The notes beneath the pieces were generated by a model. It worked only from the letters and a program-made list of their open reading frames with translations, ran no database searches and had not been told where the DNA came from. From the NCBI RefSeq assembly GCF_002754475.1, contig NZ_PEFL01000001.1, positions 2,976,001-3,040,000 on the forward strand: 64,000 bases of DNA. The letters run 5' to 3'. The translations under genes were made by a program, and so were the position numbers. Of this stretch, positions 1 through 9,067 are shown piece by piece. The stretch is from Comamonas sp. 26. GTDB taxonomy: Bacteria > Pseudomonadota > Gammaproteobacteria > Burkholderiales > Burkholderiaceae_C. Position 1 is the stretch's first letter. Every line of letters begins with the position of its first letter.

Positions 1-496
1 CGTAGCCGGTGTTCTGAGCCATGTGACCGTAGGGCAGGTCCATCTCGGCTTCAGGCGCACCAAAGCGGGTGCTGTGGCCGCCAAAACGGCTGGACTTCAT
101 GACTTCCTTGAAGTGGTCGTCATGCTCAGACAGCGGCGTCATGCGCGATGGCAGCACGCAGACCACGGTGTTGCACAGGCCCAGCTCAATCGCTGCGGCT
201 GCACGCCACACCATGGCTACGGAGCTGGCTCCGCCTAGGTCAACGACCTCGGCAAAGTTCAGTCGCACACCCAGGTATTCACCCGCCATGGCCGGCACAA
301 AAGAGCCGGCTTCATGAAAGTGGGGGCCGCTGGTGATCAAACCATCGACCTCGGACAACTCCATGCCCGCGTCTTCCAGAGCCTGCAGCGTCAGGTCAGC
401 CACCTGCTCCAGATGGAACATGCGTGGTGCTGTCGCGTATTTCTCCGGCTTGTACTGTGCAACGCCTACCAGCGCCGCTTTTCCTTGCAAACCCAT
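1..496 (-). CDS. Thiolase-like (Ltp2/SCP-x type) protein, 3' end outside window
   Basis: The reading frame opens at an ATG (complement of 494-496) behind a GGGAGAC ribosome binding site and runs off the left edge, so only about 165 N-terminal residues are visible. The start (MGLQGKAALVGVAQ) and the segment LEQVADLTLQALEDAGM fit the non-decarboxylating thiolase-like fold of lipid-transfer/SCP-x proteins, a family that includes the Ltp2 and Sal steroid aldolases. A role in side-chain C-C cleavage is inferred from the family and the surroundings. The catalytic C-terminal half is not visible, so a true thiolase cannot be excluded. It diverges from the YCF48/MMPL operon. Confidence 0.7.
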   Translation of the reverse strand, partial: MGLQGKAALVGVAQYKPEKYATAPRMFHLEQVADLTLQALEDAGMELSEVDGLITSGPHFHEAGSFVPAMAGEYLGVRLNFAEVVDLGGASSVAMVWRAAAAIELGLCNTVVCVLPSRMTPLSEHDDHFKEVMKSSRFGGHSTRFGAPEAEMDLPYGHMAQNTGY

Positions 497-552
497 ATGT
501 CTCCCTTAACAAGAAAGTGTTCACTCATTGTCCAAATGAAGCGGACTGAATC

Positions 553-568
553 CATCGTCTGTAGAGAC
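553..568 (-). promoter_or_regulatory. Operator-like palindrome, GTCT/AGAC variant
   Basis: On the minus strand this reads GTCT-CTAC-AGACGATG, 57 bases upstream of the thiolase-like start at 496. It is the GTCT/AGAC variant of the CGTCC-N4-GGACGATG motif found throughout the window. The flanks (TAGTCT before, GGATTCAG after) resemble those of the copy at 9068-9083. The regulator is unknown. Confidence 0.5.
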
Positions 569-610
569 TAAAAAACCGGCCCAGTACATACCCCTAATTC
601 TCAGAGCAAA

Positions 611-627
611 CGTCCATTCGGACGATG
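611..627 (+). promoter_or_regulatory. Operator-like palindrome CGTCC-ATTC-GGACGATG
   Basis: This is a perfect 5-bp inverted repeat with a 4-base spacer, followed by ATG. It lies 82 bases upstream of the GTG start of the YCF48-like gene. It is one of the best copies of the recurring motif. Confidence 0.6.
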
Positions 628-708
628 TTGCCAGAGCCCCAAATCAAGAACCTGCCCTTGTGTTTGCAATACATGCACATGCGTGTAACAAATCAATAAG
701 GAGACAAC

Positions 709-1713
709 GTGAAAACAGCCGTCGGTATCGGCGCAGCAGCATTGGTGGCCTTTGCCTCTGCGCTCGCCTTTGCACCTCGCACCCCACCCCCACTGGCCCC
801 CACAACGATTGGCGTTGAGCGCAGCCACTTCAACACCGTCACTCAGGTGGGCGACAGGTTGCTGGCCGCCGGTGCTCTGGGTGGAATCCTCTACTCTGAC
901 GACAAAGGCGTGACCTGGACCTCCGCCAAACTCAGCCAGGACCGTCAGGCCCTGCTCGTCAGCATTGCTTTCGCTCCCGACAAGAAAACCGGTTTTGCCG
1001 TGGGCCACGAGGGCTGGATGCTTCGCACCAAGGATGCTGGCAGCACCTGGGAAGAGGTCGCCTTCACCAAAGAAAACGGCGAGCCGCTGATGTCGATTGC
1101 ACGCCTGCCTTCGGGTGACTGGATCAGCGTCGGCGCGTTTGGCCGCGCCATCACCTCCAAGGACAACGGTCAGACCTGGGGCCCGCTGACGCTGCCTGCC
1201 GAAGTCGAAGACAAACACATGAACCGCATTGCCAGCACTGAAGATGGCAAGAACTGGCTGATCGTGGGCGAGCGCGGCCTGGTCATCAAGTCAACGGACT
1301 CTGGCGAGACATGGCAGATCGAGCCTGAGTTCTACAACGGCTCTTTCTACAACGCCATGTCTACCCGCGAAGGTGGCTGGCTCATCTACGGCATGCGTGG
1401 CAACGCATTTGTGCAGACCGCACCGGGCGAGCCGTGGAGCAAGTCCACGATTCAGGCGCCTATCTCCTTTTTCGGCCACGCCCAGGAAAAAGACGGAACC
1501 ATTGTTCTCGTCGGCCAGGGCAGCATGCTGGGCATGAGCAAGGACGGAGGCAAGACTTTCACGCTGCAGCGCGCCAAGGGCCGCGCGACCCTGACCGACA
1601 TCGTGCTGACCGGCCCTGACAGTGGCTGGATTTCCAGCGACGCGGGCCTGCAGCCCTTCCCCCCCTCTCAGGCCAAGGCAGCCGCACCCGCTGACCAAGG
1701 AGCGAAACAATGA
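709..1713 (+). CDS. YCF48/BNR-repeat beta-propeller protein
   Basis: This 334-residue protein has an N-terminal hydrophobic segment (about residues 5-22) that looks like a signal peptide or anchor. Repeated blades of the form S-x-D-x-G-x-T-W follow (DDKGVTWTSA, KDAGSTWEE, KDNGQTWGP, TDSGETWQI, KDGGKTFTL), typical of YCF48/HCF136-like sialidase-fold propellers. Such proteins are often encoded beside MMPL transporters and DUF1302/DUF1329 genes in proteobacteria that use hydrophobic substrates. The start is GTG, chosen because AAGGAGAC lies just upstream. The stop overlaps the transporter start by 4 bases (ATGA), so the two are probably translationally coupled. An accessory envelope role is inferred. 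Confidence 0.8.
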   Translation: MKTAVGIGAAALVAFASALAFAPRTPPPLAPTTIGVERSHFNTVTQVGDRLLAAGALGGILYSDDKGVTWTSAKLSQDRQALLVSIAFAPDKKTGFAVGHEGWMLRTKDAGSTWEEVAFTKENGEPLMSIARLPSGDWISVGAFGRAITSKDNGQTWGPLTLPAEVEDKHMNRIASTEDGKNWLIVGERGLVIKSTDSGETWQIEPEFYNGSFYNAMSTREGGWLIYGMRGNAFVQTAPGEPWSKSTIQAPISFFGHAQEKDGTIVLVGQGSMLGMSKDGGKTFTLQRAKGRATLTDIVLTGPDSGWISSDAGLQPFPPSQAKAAAPADQGAKQ

Positions 1714-4199
1714 CTTTGAGTGAACCCACCAGCCGGCTGGACCGGATGATTGCAGCGACTGCGCGCTGGCTGATTTCGTGGAGCAAATCCATCGTCGCTC
1801 TGACGCTGATTGCCACGGTACTGCTGGCCATTTCTGCCACGCGCACTCATCTGGACCCTGGCTTTAACAAGCTGATCCCCATGCGTCATGACTACATGAC
1901 GGCTTTCCTCAAGCACGCAAGCACCTTCTCTGGCGCCAACCGCATTCTGGTAAGCGTGGAGTGGAAAGGCCAGCAGGGCGACATCTACAACAAGGAATTT
2001 CTGGATGCGCTGCGCGGCGTGACGGACGAGGTGTTCTTCACCCCTGGCGTCAACCGCGGTCAGGTGTATTCGCTGTACACACCGAACGTGAAGTACATCG
2101 AGATCACCGAAGTGGGCTATGTGGGCGAGGTGCTGATTCCATCGCGCTTTGAAGCCAACGAGGAGGGTCTTGCCAAGGTCCGCTCCAACGTAGCCAAGTC
2201 CGGCCAGATTGGCTCGCTGGTCAGCAACGATCTGAAGTCCGCCATGGTGCGCGCCGACTTGCTGGAAGTGGACCCCAAGACCGGCGAAAAGCTGGACTAC
2301 CACAAGGTCGCCCAGCGACTGGAAGAGATTCGCAGCAAGTTTGAAAGCAAGGACATCTCCATTCACATCATTGGTTTCTCCAAGGTGCTGGGTGATGTGA
2401 TGGATGGCCTGAGCACCGTGATGACGTTTTTCGCCATCGCGTTCGTGATCACAACCATCATGCTGCGCATGTATACCAAGTCCACCAACCTCACCGTGGT
2501 GGGTCTGGCTGTGGCCTTGCTGCCGGTGATCTGGCTGCTGGGTATCTTGCCGCTGATCGGTTACGGCATCGACCCCATGTCGATTCTGGTGCCCTTTCTG
2601 ATCTTCTCCATCGGCGTATCGCATGCCGTGCAGATGACGGGGGCCTGGAAGCATGATGTGCGCGCCGGCCTGAGCTCCAAGCTCGCCGCCGAGAACGCGA
2701 TTCGCAAGCTGGCCATTCCCGGCGCACTGGCGCTGCTGACTAACGCCCTGGGCTTCATGGTCATCATGCTGATCGACATCCCCATCGTGCATGAACTGGG
2801 CCTGACCGCCTGCATGGGCGTGCTGCTGATGATCATCACCAACAAGGTATTCCTGCCTGCGGTGCTGGCCAATCTGCGTCTGGAAAAAAAGGCCATGCAA
2901 GCGCCCTCTTCGACATCCAACGGCCGCAACCCCATCTGGTGGAAGCTATCGGGTCTGGCCGAATCACGCCCCGCTCTGCTGACGCTGGCGGTGTCGCTGG
3001 TGCTGCTGGCTGTGGGCACTTACGAGTCTCGCAATCTGCTGACGGGTGACGTGGGCACCGGTGCCCCAGAGCTGCGTGCCGAATCGCGCTACAACCGCGA
3101 CAACGACAACATCATCAGCAACTACTCCATTGGTATGGATGTGCTGTCCGTCTTCGTGGAAACCTCCAACCTCGACGAAGGCTGCCTGAACTGGCAGGTG
3201 ATGAATGCCGTAGAGCGTTTTGACGCCCGCATGCGCCGCGTGGATGGTGTTCAATCGGTCTCTACCGTCTCCGGTCTGGCCAAGATTGCAGCCTCCAGCA
3301 ACAACGAGGGCAATCCCCGCTGGGCTGCTCTTCAGCGCACAGAAGCGTCTTTGCGCTCCGGCGCCAAAGCACTGTCGCCTGATCTGGGTCTGAACACCGA
3401 AGGCTGCAAGGTCATCAACCTGCAAGTCTTCCTGAAGAACCACGAAGGCGCGACACTGACCCATGTGGTCAACGAAGTGCGTGACTTCATCGCTGCAGAC
3501 AAGACACCTAACGTCAAGTTCCTGCTGGCTGGCGGCAACGCCGGTGTGGCCGTTGCGACCAATGAAGCCGTCGAGCACGCTGAAGTGCAGATGCTGGGCT
3601 CCATCTTTGGTGCCATCACGCTGCTGTGCTGGCTGACTTTCCGCAGCTGGCGCGCCGTGCTGTGCATCGTCGTACCGCTGGCCATCGTGTCCATTCTCTG
3701 CAACGCCTTGATGGCCATGCTGGGCATTGGCCTGAAGGTGCCTACGCTGCCCGTGGTAGCACTGGGTGTGGGCGTGGGCGTGGACTACGGAATCTACCTG
3801 TTCGAGAGCATGCAGCACGAGCTGCGCGAACGCGACATCTCGCTGCGCGAGGCCTTCTATGAGGCCATGCGCCAGCGTGGCAATGCGGCCATCTTCACTG
3901 CTCTGACCATGTCGATCGGCGTGGGCACCTGGGCCTTCTCGGCTCTGAAGTTCCAGGCTGACATGGGCATCTTGCTGGCCTTCATGTTCCTGGTGAACAT
4001 GCTAGGCGCCATCTTCCTGTTGCCCGCCATGGCCGCCTGGCTGAATGTGGGTCCGGCAGAAGCCAAGGCCCGCGCCAAGCGCATGCAAAAGCAGCCAGGC
4101 ACCAAGACCACAGCCGGCACCAGCAGCACCGGTGGCATCAGCCATGCAGGCGGCATGCTCAAGCCTGAACCCCAATCGTCCATGAACGGAAAAGTGTGA
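1710..4199 (+). CDS. RND/MMPL-family transporter
   Basis: This 829-residue inner-membrane protein has the duplicated RND layout. A first membrane segment lies near residues 25-45, followed by a large periplasmic domain. A membrane bundle starts near residue 236 (FFAIAFVITTIML) and includes the segment GVSHAVQMTGAWKHD. A second soluble domain and a second bundle follow, with the motif LGVGVGVDYGIYLFE and the segment MSIGVGTWAFSALKFQADMG. Family members move lipids and other hydrophobic molecules. The tight operon with a YCF48 protein and the steroid genes suggests steroid uptake or efflux; the direction cannot be told from sequence. The C-terminus after residue 790 is Thr/Ser/Gly-rich. Confidence 0.88.
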   Translation: MTLSEPTSRLDRMIAATARWLISWSKSIVALTLIATVLLAISATRTHLDPGFNKLIPMRHDYMTAFLKHASTFSGANRILVSVEWKGQQGDIYNKEFLDALRGVTDEVFFTPGVNRGQVYSLYTPNVKYIEITEVGYVGEVLIPSRFEANEEGLAKVRSNVAKSGQIGSLVSNDLKSAMVRADLLEVDPKTGEKLDYHKVAQRLEEIRSKFESKDISIHIIGFSKVLGDVMDGLSTVMTFFAIAFVITTIMLRMYTKSTNLTVVGLAVALLPVIWLLGILPLIGYGIDPMSILVPFLIFSIGVSHAVQMTGAWKHDVRAGLSSKLAAENAIRKLAIPGALALLTNALGFMVIMLIDIPIVHELGLTACMGVLLMIITNKVFLPAVLANLRLEKKAMQAPSSTSNGRNPIWWKLSGLAESRPALLTLAVSLVLLAVGTYESRNLLTGDVGTGAPELRAESRYNRDNDNIISNYSIGMDVLSVFVETSNLDEGCLNWQVMNAVERFDARMRRVDGVQSVSTVSGLAKIAASSNNEGNPRWAALQRTEASLRSGAKALSPDLGLNTEGCKVINLQVFLKNHEGATLTHVVNEVRDFIAADKTPNVKFLLAGGNAGVAVATNEAVEHAEVQMLGSIFGAITLLCWLTFRSWRAVLCIVVPLAIVSILCNALMAMLGIGLKVPTLPVVALGVGVGVDYGIYLFESMQHELRERDISLREAFYEAMRQRGNAAIFTALTMSIGVGTWAFSALKFQADMGILLAFMFLVNMLGAIFLLPAMAAWLNVGPAEAKARAKRMQKQPGTKTTAGTSSTGGISHAGGMLKPEPQSSMNGKV

Positions 4200-4663
4200 T
4201 GAATACTGCAGCAAGCACTCTGGAGCAGGTTCTTCTCGAGCATGCTTTGTCCCAGACTCTGACTCGCTATGCCACGGCATGCGACACACGCAACTGGGAC
4301 TTGCTGCAGCAGGTTTTCACACCTGACTGCACCACGATTTATGGCGGCGGCTACATCTGCGAAGGTGTGGCCAGGGTACGTCACATGATCAGCACGCACC
4401 TCGACGGCTGCGGCCCCACCCAGCACCTGCTGGGCAATCTGGAAGTGGATGCCAGCAACCCGGCCCGCCCGCGCAGCAAAATTCAGGTGCGAGCAGTGCA
4501 TCAAGGGCTGGGCGAGCGCGCTCATCTGCGCTACGACGCCATTGGCTTTTATGAAGACGAATGGCTGCAGCTGCCGCAAGGCTGGCGCATTCAAAAGCGC
4601 AGCATGACCATGCTGCTGGAGATCGGTGATCGCTCAGTGCTCCAGCCTGCACCCAAGCCCTGA
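4199..4663 (+). CDS. SnoaL/NTF2-like protein
   Basis: This protein of about 154 residues has the NTF2/SnoaL cone fold typical of small isomerases, hydrolases and dioxygenase beta subunits (ALSQTLTRYATACDTRNWD at the N-terminus, then PTQHLLGNLEV and YDAIGFYEDEW). The ATG at 4199 overlaps the transporter stop as TGATG; an in-frame GTG at 4196 is the alternative. It is the last gene of the YCF48-MMPL operon and is followed by a clear terminator. It is not the ketosteroid isomerase at 23206. The substrate is unknown. Confidence 0.75.
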   Translation: MNTAASTLEQVLLEHALSQTLTRYATACDTRNWDLLQQVFTPDCTTIYGGGYICEGVARVRHMISTHLDGCGPTQHLLGNLEVDASNPARPRSKIQVRAVHQGLGERAHLRYDAIGFYEDEWLQLPQGWRIQKRSMTMLLEIGDRSVLQPAPKP

Positions 4664-4682
4664 AGATTTCCATCAACGATCA

Positions 4683-4711
4683 AGCCGCGCAGCTCGCTGT
4701 GCGGCTTTTTT
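4683..4711 (+). terminator. Rho-independent terminator of the YCF48-MMPL-SnoaL operon
   Basis: A stem AGCCGCGCAG / CTGTGCGGCT with a 4-base loop is followed by six T, starting 19 bases after the SnoaL-like stop. Confidence 0.85.
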
Positions 4712-4795
4712 CATGACTGCCGATTTCCACAATCAGACTATCAAAAGCGTAGCTGCCTGAGCTTACTAAATAAGCGTCTGAGGCTTATTCAACAT

Positions 4796-4824
4796 AAAAA
4801 AGGCCAGCTAAAAAGCTGGCCTTT
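4796..4824 (-). terminator. Terminator after the secreted alpha/beta-hydrolase
   Basis: A 9-bp stem AGGCCAGCT / AGCTGGCCT has an AAAA loop and an A-run on its left, which gives a U-run on the minus strand. It lies just beyond the stop at 4842. Confidence 0.8.
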
Positions 4825-4841
4825 GAAGAGTTCAGAAAACG

Positions 4842-5945
4842 CTACATCTCAAACCGTGCCTTGAGAAACTGCAGCAGCTGCTTGCTCCCCAGGCTTCGAG
4901 CAGACTCATCACGACCAGCGATATAGCCAACCTTGACGCAGTCGCCCAGCGCCTTACCGCTTTGCACGCGAATCTGGTAGCGGGTCTGGCGATCGGGCTG
5001 AGCACCGGCAGGAATCAGTGGCTGACCATTCAAGACCGGAAAGTACTTGTCATTGAACTCAATCGTGCAGCCCGCCAGGTAGGGGCGGCTCGTCATCTCG
5101 CGCGGCTTGTCACTTTCCCAGTCATGGCCGGCCTTGGCGTAGACCACCGTGCTGACATCCGAGCCGGCCTTGCGCAAAATTGCTTCCTGCTGGGCACAGG
5201 CGACAAGGTCGTTCGATGCATCCTCTCCCGCTCTAAAGCTGAGCAGCGGAGAGCCCGTGGTTTTTTGTGACTGCAGCAACGCGTAGCAAGGACCGTAGAA
5301 GTCCACATGCATGGCAAAAGGCTGAATAAAAGGTGCCAGCTTGTCGCGAATACGTGCATCCATGCTCATGCGCGCCGCGATTCCGCCTTTAGAAAATCCC
5401 ATTACCCCAATACGCCAGCCATCAATGGCCGGGTGCTTGTTCAAAGCCTTGAGCGCCGCATAAGCATCGGCCACGGCATCGAACTCGGAGGTCCCCATGA
5501 TCTTGAGTGCATAAGGCATCTCTTCGCTGATGCCGCGCGGCTTGAAGTTATCAACCAGCAGCGCAGCAATGCCGTTGTCCGCCAGCATCTGCGCAGTTTC
5601 GTTCTCACGTCCAGGAATGGCTCCAGCACTACCGGGCAGGACAACCATGGCTGGCACCTGTTTTTTCTCGCTGGCTCCCTTGGGCAAAAACAGCTTGCCC
5701 ATGCCCATGGTCGCCTCTGCCTTCGCTGGCTGATTGAGCAACACATCAAGGTCGTAAGGGCTGCTGGATTTGAAACGAATTTCACCCTGTGTCTCGCTGC
5801 GCAGCTCCGTGGGCGGCATCATAGGAGCGACTCTCGGTAACGGAGGCAAAGCATCGAACATATGCTGAGCCCAAGCCGCAGAACTCGCTAAGCTCAGTGT
5901 CACAGCCCCGAGAGGCATGGCAATTGTCTGCGCGAAAGATTTCAT
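4842..5945 (-). CDS. Secreted dienelactone-hydrolase-like alpha/beta-hydrolase
   Basis: This protein of about 367 residues has a Sec-type signal peptide (starts MKSFAQTIAMPLGAV, Ala-x-Ala-like cleavage near AWAQ). The mature part has an alpha/beta-hydrolase core: VPAMVVLPGSAG in the oxyanion region, the nucleophile elbow GFSKGG and a C-terminal AGHDWE carrying the likely catalytic His. The ATG at 5945 is preferred over an upstream in-frame start because AAGGA lies just before it. It lies downstream of DUF1302 on the same strand, but a terminator-like hairpin sits between them. Hydrolysis of a periplasmic steroid ester or lactone is possible but unsupported beyond context. Confidence 0.78.
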   Translation of the reverse strand: MKSFAQTIAMPLGAVTLSLASSAAWAQHMFDALPPLPRVAPMMPPTELRSETQGEIRFKSSSPYDLDVLLNQPAKAEATMGMGKLFLPKGASEKKQVPAMVVLPGSAGAIPGRENETAQMLADNGIAALLVDNFKPRGISEEMPYALKIMGTSEFDAVADAYAALKALNKHPAIDGWRIGVMGFSKGGIAARMSMDARIRDKLAPFIQPFAMHVDFYGPCYALLQSQKTTGSPLLSFRAGEDASNDLVACAQQEAILRKAGSDVSTVVYAKAGHDWESDKPREMTSRPYLAGCTIEFNDKYFPVLNGQPLIPAGAQPDRQTRYQIRVQSGKALGDCVKVGYIAGRDESARSLGSKQLLQFLKARFEM

Positions 5946-5967
5946 TTCCTTGCATCCCTTCAAAAAC

Positions 5968-5991
5968 AAAAGCCCGGAGAGCCGGGCTTTT
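5968..5991 (-). terminator. Hairpin between DUF1302 and the hydrolase
   Basis: A 9-bp stem AAAGCCCGG / CCGGGCTTT with loop AGAG and flanking A/T runs lies after the DUF1302 stop (6015) and before the hydrolase start. It may end or attenuate transcription into the hydrolase gene. Confidence 0.75.
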
Positions 5992-6014
5992 GTGGGGTTG
6001 GCTCGTCGCAGTGC

Positions 6015-7541
6015 TTAAAACGAGTACTTGGCTGTGACGGACAGCTGATCGCGGTCTGCCAGAGGGCGTGCGCGCAAAGCATCCGCAGATGGATTGCCCA
6101 GATAGTTGATGTAGGCAACGCTGATCGCCAGGTTGCTCTTGCGCACAAACGTTGCACCCAGGCTCAGGCGGCTGTCGCTTTGGCCACCACCAAAGGTGCC
6201 GACCAGAGCGCGACCACGCAGTTGCGACTGGTAGCTGATAGGAATGTTCAGATCCCAGCCTTCAAAAACACCGGGGTAGCTCAGCGTCAAAGTTGCACCA
6301 GCCACCAGCGAATTGCGAGTCTTGAAGTTCAGGTTGTCAGTGCTGCTGCCATCGGCCACGCTCATCACACGCGAACCCGAAACTTCAGCCAGCAAGGACA
6401 TGTCGTCTGCAATCGCCGTGCGGCCGATATTGAAAATACCGCCCACGTTACCCTGCACTACATCGCCGCGCACAGCCACGCCACTGCCGTTGAGCACAGG
6501 TGTACCCTTGCGATAGCTGACTTCGGTATAGCCAGAGAACTTGCCGAAGGTAGAGCTGGCGGTTGCGCCGAACATCTTGATGTCGTCAAAGTAACGCACC
6601 TGATAGCCCGTAGGAGTAAAGCCATTCATGTTCACCACCAGAGATGGCGTGCGATCGTTGTAGTTCAGGTAGTAGAGACCGACTTCGGTTTCATCAGTGA
6701 CGCGGTAGCGACCACCCACACCCCACTGACCAGTGCTGCTGGGGCGAATATCGTTACCACGCTTGAGACCTGCGCAGTTCGCACCCATGTAGACGCCCAG
6801 GCAGGATGCGCCTGGACCCAAGGCATTGCTGGTGCTGGTGTACATGCCAGGTGCAGGCAGCAGGGTTTCATGGAAACCGAACTGGTAATGCGCCAGCAGC
6901 GACAGCTTGGAGTTCACTTCCAGAGAAGCCGAAATTTGATCTTCGGGCAGCAGGATTTCCTTGACTTCAGCACCAGGAGAGGCCGCCTTGGCCGCATCGC
7001 TAGGGCCTTGAGCCGAAGCGATATTGGCAAACAGATTGGATTCGCCCCAGTTCACGACCTGCTTACCCAGTCGAACGGTAGCGCGGCTTTCGCCCAGGTT
7101 AAAGCTGGTGTAGGCATAGGTATCCAGCAGGCGTGAGTAACCACCACCGTAACGCTTGGCCGCCGAGTTGAACTCATTGACGGGACCCGGTGTGCTGATG
7201 AAACGACTGCTGTTGTCATTGCTGCCGTGATACACATCGTCATAGAAAGTGCTGGCATTCAGCACAAAGCCGCTGTCGCCCTTGGACAGCTTGCTTTCCC
7301 AGACAGCGCCCAGACGGTTCGCTGTAAGAGCACCCTTCTTGAAGTTGTTGTTACCGTCGGTATTCAGAACCGGGGACGGATTCTCTAAACGCACACCCAG
7401 GCCATAGCTCATGTTCAGACGCCAGTCGAACTTGACGCCATCACCCAGCTCGATGGTCTCCCCCGCATGAACAGCACCCATGCCCAGAGACAGCAGTGCA
7501 GCCACTGCAATGGGGGTGAGTTTCTTCATATTTTTTGTCAT
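6015..7541 (-). CDS. DUF1302 family outer-membrane protein
   Basis: This 508-residue protein has a signal peptide (about residues 1-26, ending AVHAGE). The body has alternating polar and hydrophobic strands typical of a beta-barrel (for example SLVAGATLTLSYPG), and the last residues are VTAKYSF; a terminal Phe is the usual outer-membrane assembly signal. DUF1302 proteins are nearly always paired with DUF1329 and are frequent in steroid-degrading proteobacteria, where a role in substrate passage across the outer membrane is suspected. It starts 23 bases after the DUF1329 stop, so the two form an operon. A start at the second Met (7529) is also possible. Confidence 0.88.
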   Translation of the reverse strand: MTKNMKKLTPIAVAALLSLGMGAVHAGETIELGDGVKFDWRLNMSYGLGVRLENPSPVLNTDGNNNFKKGALTANRLGAVWESKLSKGDSGFVLNASTFYDDVYHGSNDNSSRFISTPGPVNEFNSAAKRYGGGYSRLLDTYAYTSFNLGESRATVRLGKQVVNWGESNLFANIASAQGPSDAAKAASPGAEVKEILLPEDQISASLEVNSKLSLLAHYQFGFHETLLPAPGMYTSTSNALGPGASCLGVYMGANCAGLKRGNDIRPSSTGQWGVGGRYRVTDETEVGLYYLNYNDRTPSLVVNMNGFTPTGYQVRYFDDIKMFGATASSTFGKFSGYTEVSYRKGTPVLNGSGVAVRGDVVQGNVGGIFNIGRTAIADDMSLLAEVSGSRVMSVADGSSTDNLNFKTRNSLVAGATLTLSYPGVFEGWDLNIPISYQSQLRGRALVGTFGGGQSDSRLSLGATFVRKSNLAISVAYINYLGNPSADALRARPLADRDQLSVTAKYSF

Positions 7542-7564
7542 AGTGAATTGCTCGTTGATAAAAC

Positions 7565-8944
7565 TTAGTTGCCAGCGTTGCGGGCGGCTTCTGGGGTGTA
7601 CATCGCGGGCGTCAGATCACCCTTATTCAAGATTGGTCCAATGGGACGCTCCTGGAATAAGTTGTAGCCCATGTATCCGCCCGAATTCAGGTCGTGATAG
7701 AAGGACGTCCCCGCATGCCAAGCATTCAGATCAGGGGTGTAGTAGTAATTGATCAAGGCGTGCTGCCAGAGCTGACCACGAGCGTCGTAGAAATCAGACA
7801 TGACGGCTTGACCCGTGTCTTCATCCAAGAACATCACACGCTTTCCGTAGACGTGACGGAAGCCATCTTTGAGAGTGCCTTCCAGCACCCAGACACGACG
7901 CAACTCATAGCGCGCATAGTCGGGGTTCGCATGGTTGGTCTTCAGCAAATCCGCATACTTGACGGTGGACTGATGAATCTTGAAATTGTTGGCAGGGATA
8001 TACATCTCCTTCTTGCCAAGCGACTTCCAGTTGTAGCGTTCAGGGGAGCCGTTGAAAAAGCGGTCCGAGTCAATCGTCATCTTGCCGCCCGTGCCGGTCA
8101 TGGGCTGATCAAAGCCGTATTCGGGCACCTGACGCACACGACGTGTACCAGGGTCATATGACCAAGCCAGACGCTTGTCTTTGGCGTAATTCACGGGCTC
8201 CACGGAATTCGTTACGCCACCCTTCTCACGCTCTGGCAACATGCCTTTGGTCTGGCTATATGCCTGAATACCTTCCACCGGCTTGCCACGATTGGCGGGG
8301 TCATTCACACGGTCAAGATTTCGGTTCAGCATTCGACCAAAACTCATCGAACCATCAGACAGCACGTTGGCCATGTCACGGGTGATAGTTTCGGTATAGG
8401 CGCGTGTAGGTATCTGGTTATTCCATAGCAGCTCTAAACCAGATTTAGGAATAGGAAAATTGATCGCGCCGAAATTACCCTTGATGCCTAGCCCGTCATC
8501 AATGATTTCCGATTCCAGAGCATTCTTTTTGGCGATATCACAGACGTAATCCGGATAACGGAAGTCACGATGGCCTGGGTACACAGGAAGGCGGTAAGTT
8601 GCCGGGTACTTCTTGAACATGGCCTTCTGACCATCACTCAGCTTATCCGCGTACTTCTCCATGTTTTCAGCCGTGATGCTGAACAGAGGCTTTTCACCCT
8701 CGTAGACATCTACAGGATGCTTACCAGTACCCACCACATGAGTTACGCCAGCAGGTGCGCCCACCCACTTGCCTGTGAATTCAGGAATCGTGCCTTCCTT
8801 GTTGCCGGCCTTGATAGCGCCTACGCAAGTCAGGTCCTTCCCAAGGCGGTCAGCCTCGCTCGCAGGTACCTTCGCCCATACCGACGTTGCCACCAACAAA
8901 CCCACAGCCACTGCGAGCGGAGTCTTTGCTGTCACAAACTTCAT
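7565..8944 (-). CDS. DUF1329 family periplasmic protein
   Basis: This 459-residue protein has an N-terminal signal peptide (MKFVTAKTPLAVAVGLLVA, cleavage near VWAK). Typical DUF1329 features follow, including the PEFTGKW segment, the middle segment SYDPGTRRVRQVPEYGFDQP and ERYNWKSLGKKEMYIPANN. The fold is LolB-like, suited to holding hydrophobic ligands in the periplasm (family knowledge). The ATG is placed by CTAGGAGACAGAG upstream. It is the first gene of the DUF1329-DUF1302 operon and carries operator-like palindromes upstream. Confidence 0.88.
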   Translation of the reverse strand: MKFVTAKTPLAVAVGLLVATSVWAKVPASEADRLGKDLTCVGAIKAGNKEGTIPEFTGKWVGAPAGVTHVVGTGKHPVDVYEGEKPLFSITAENMEKYADKLSDGQKAMFKKYPATYRLPVYPGHRDFRYPDYVCDIAKKNALESEIIDDGLGIKGNFGAINFPIPKSGLELLWNNQIPTRAYTETITRDMANVLSDGSMSFGRMLNRNLDRVNDPANRGKPVEGIQAYSQTKGMLPEREKGGVTNSVEPVNYAKDKRLAWSYDPGTRRVRQVPEYGFDQPMTGTGGKMTIDSDRFFNGSPERYNWKSLGKKEMYIPANNFKIHQSTVKYADLLKTNHANPDYARYELRRVWVLEGTLKDGFRHVYGKRVMFLDEDTGQAVMSDFYDARGQLWQHALINYYYTPDLNAWHAGTSFYHDLNSGGYMGYNLFQERPIGPILNKGDLTPAMYTPEAARNAGN

Positions 8945-9067
8945 CTCTGTCTCCTAGGTTCTAGAATTTTTTTTGACGGGTGCTACAAACGACATACATG
9001 TCTCGCCGTGCCCCTTGGTTTTGCCGTTTGCAGGCAGTTGCATACTGCTTGAGCAGGGTCTGAAACC

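Noticed and set aside
601..1218. Long minus-strand open frame opposite the YCF48-like gene
   Set aside because: It is a shadow of the plus-strand gene in a GC-rich genome: low-complexity His/Gly/Gln-rich translation, no ribosome site and no family signature.
1668..3818. Long minus-strand frames opposite the MMPL transporter
   Set aside because: Translations are rich in Gln and His without domain motifs; the plus-strand frame has the clear RND layout.
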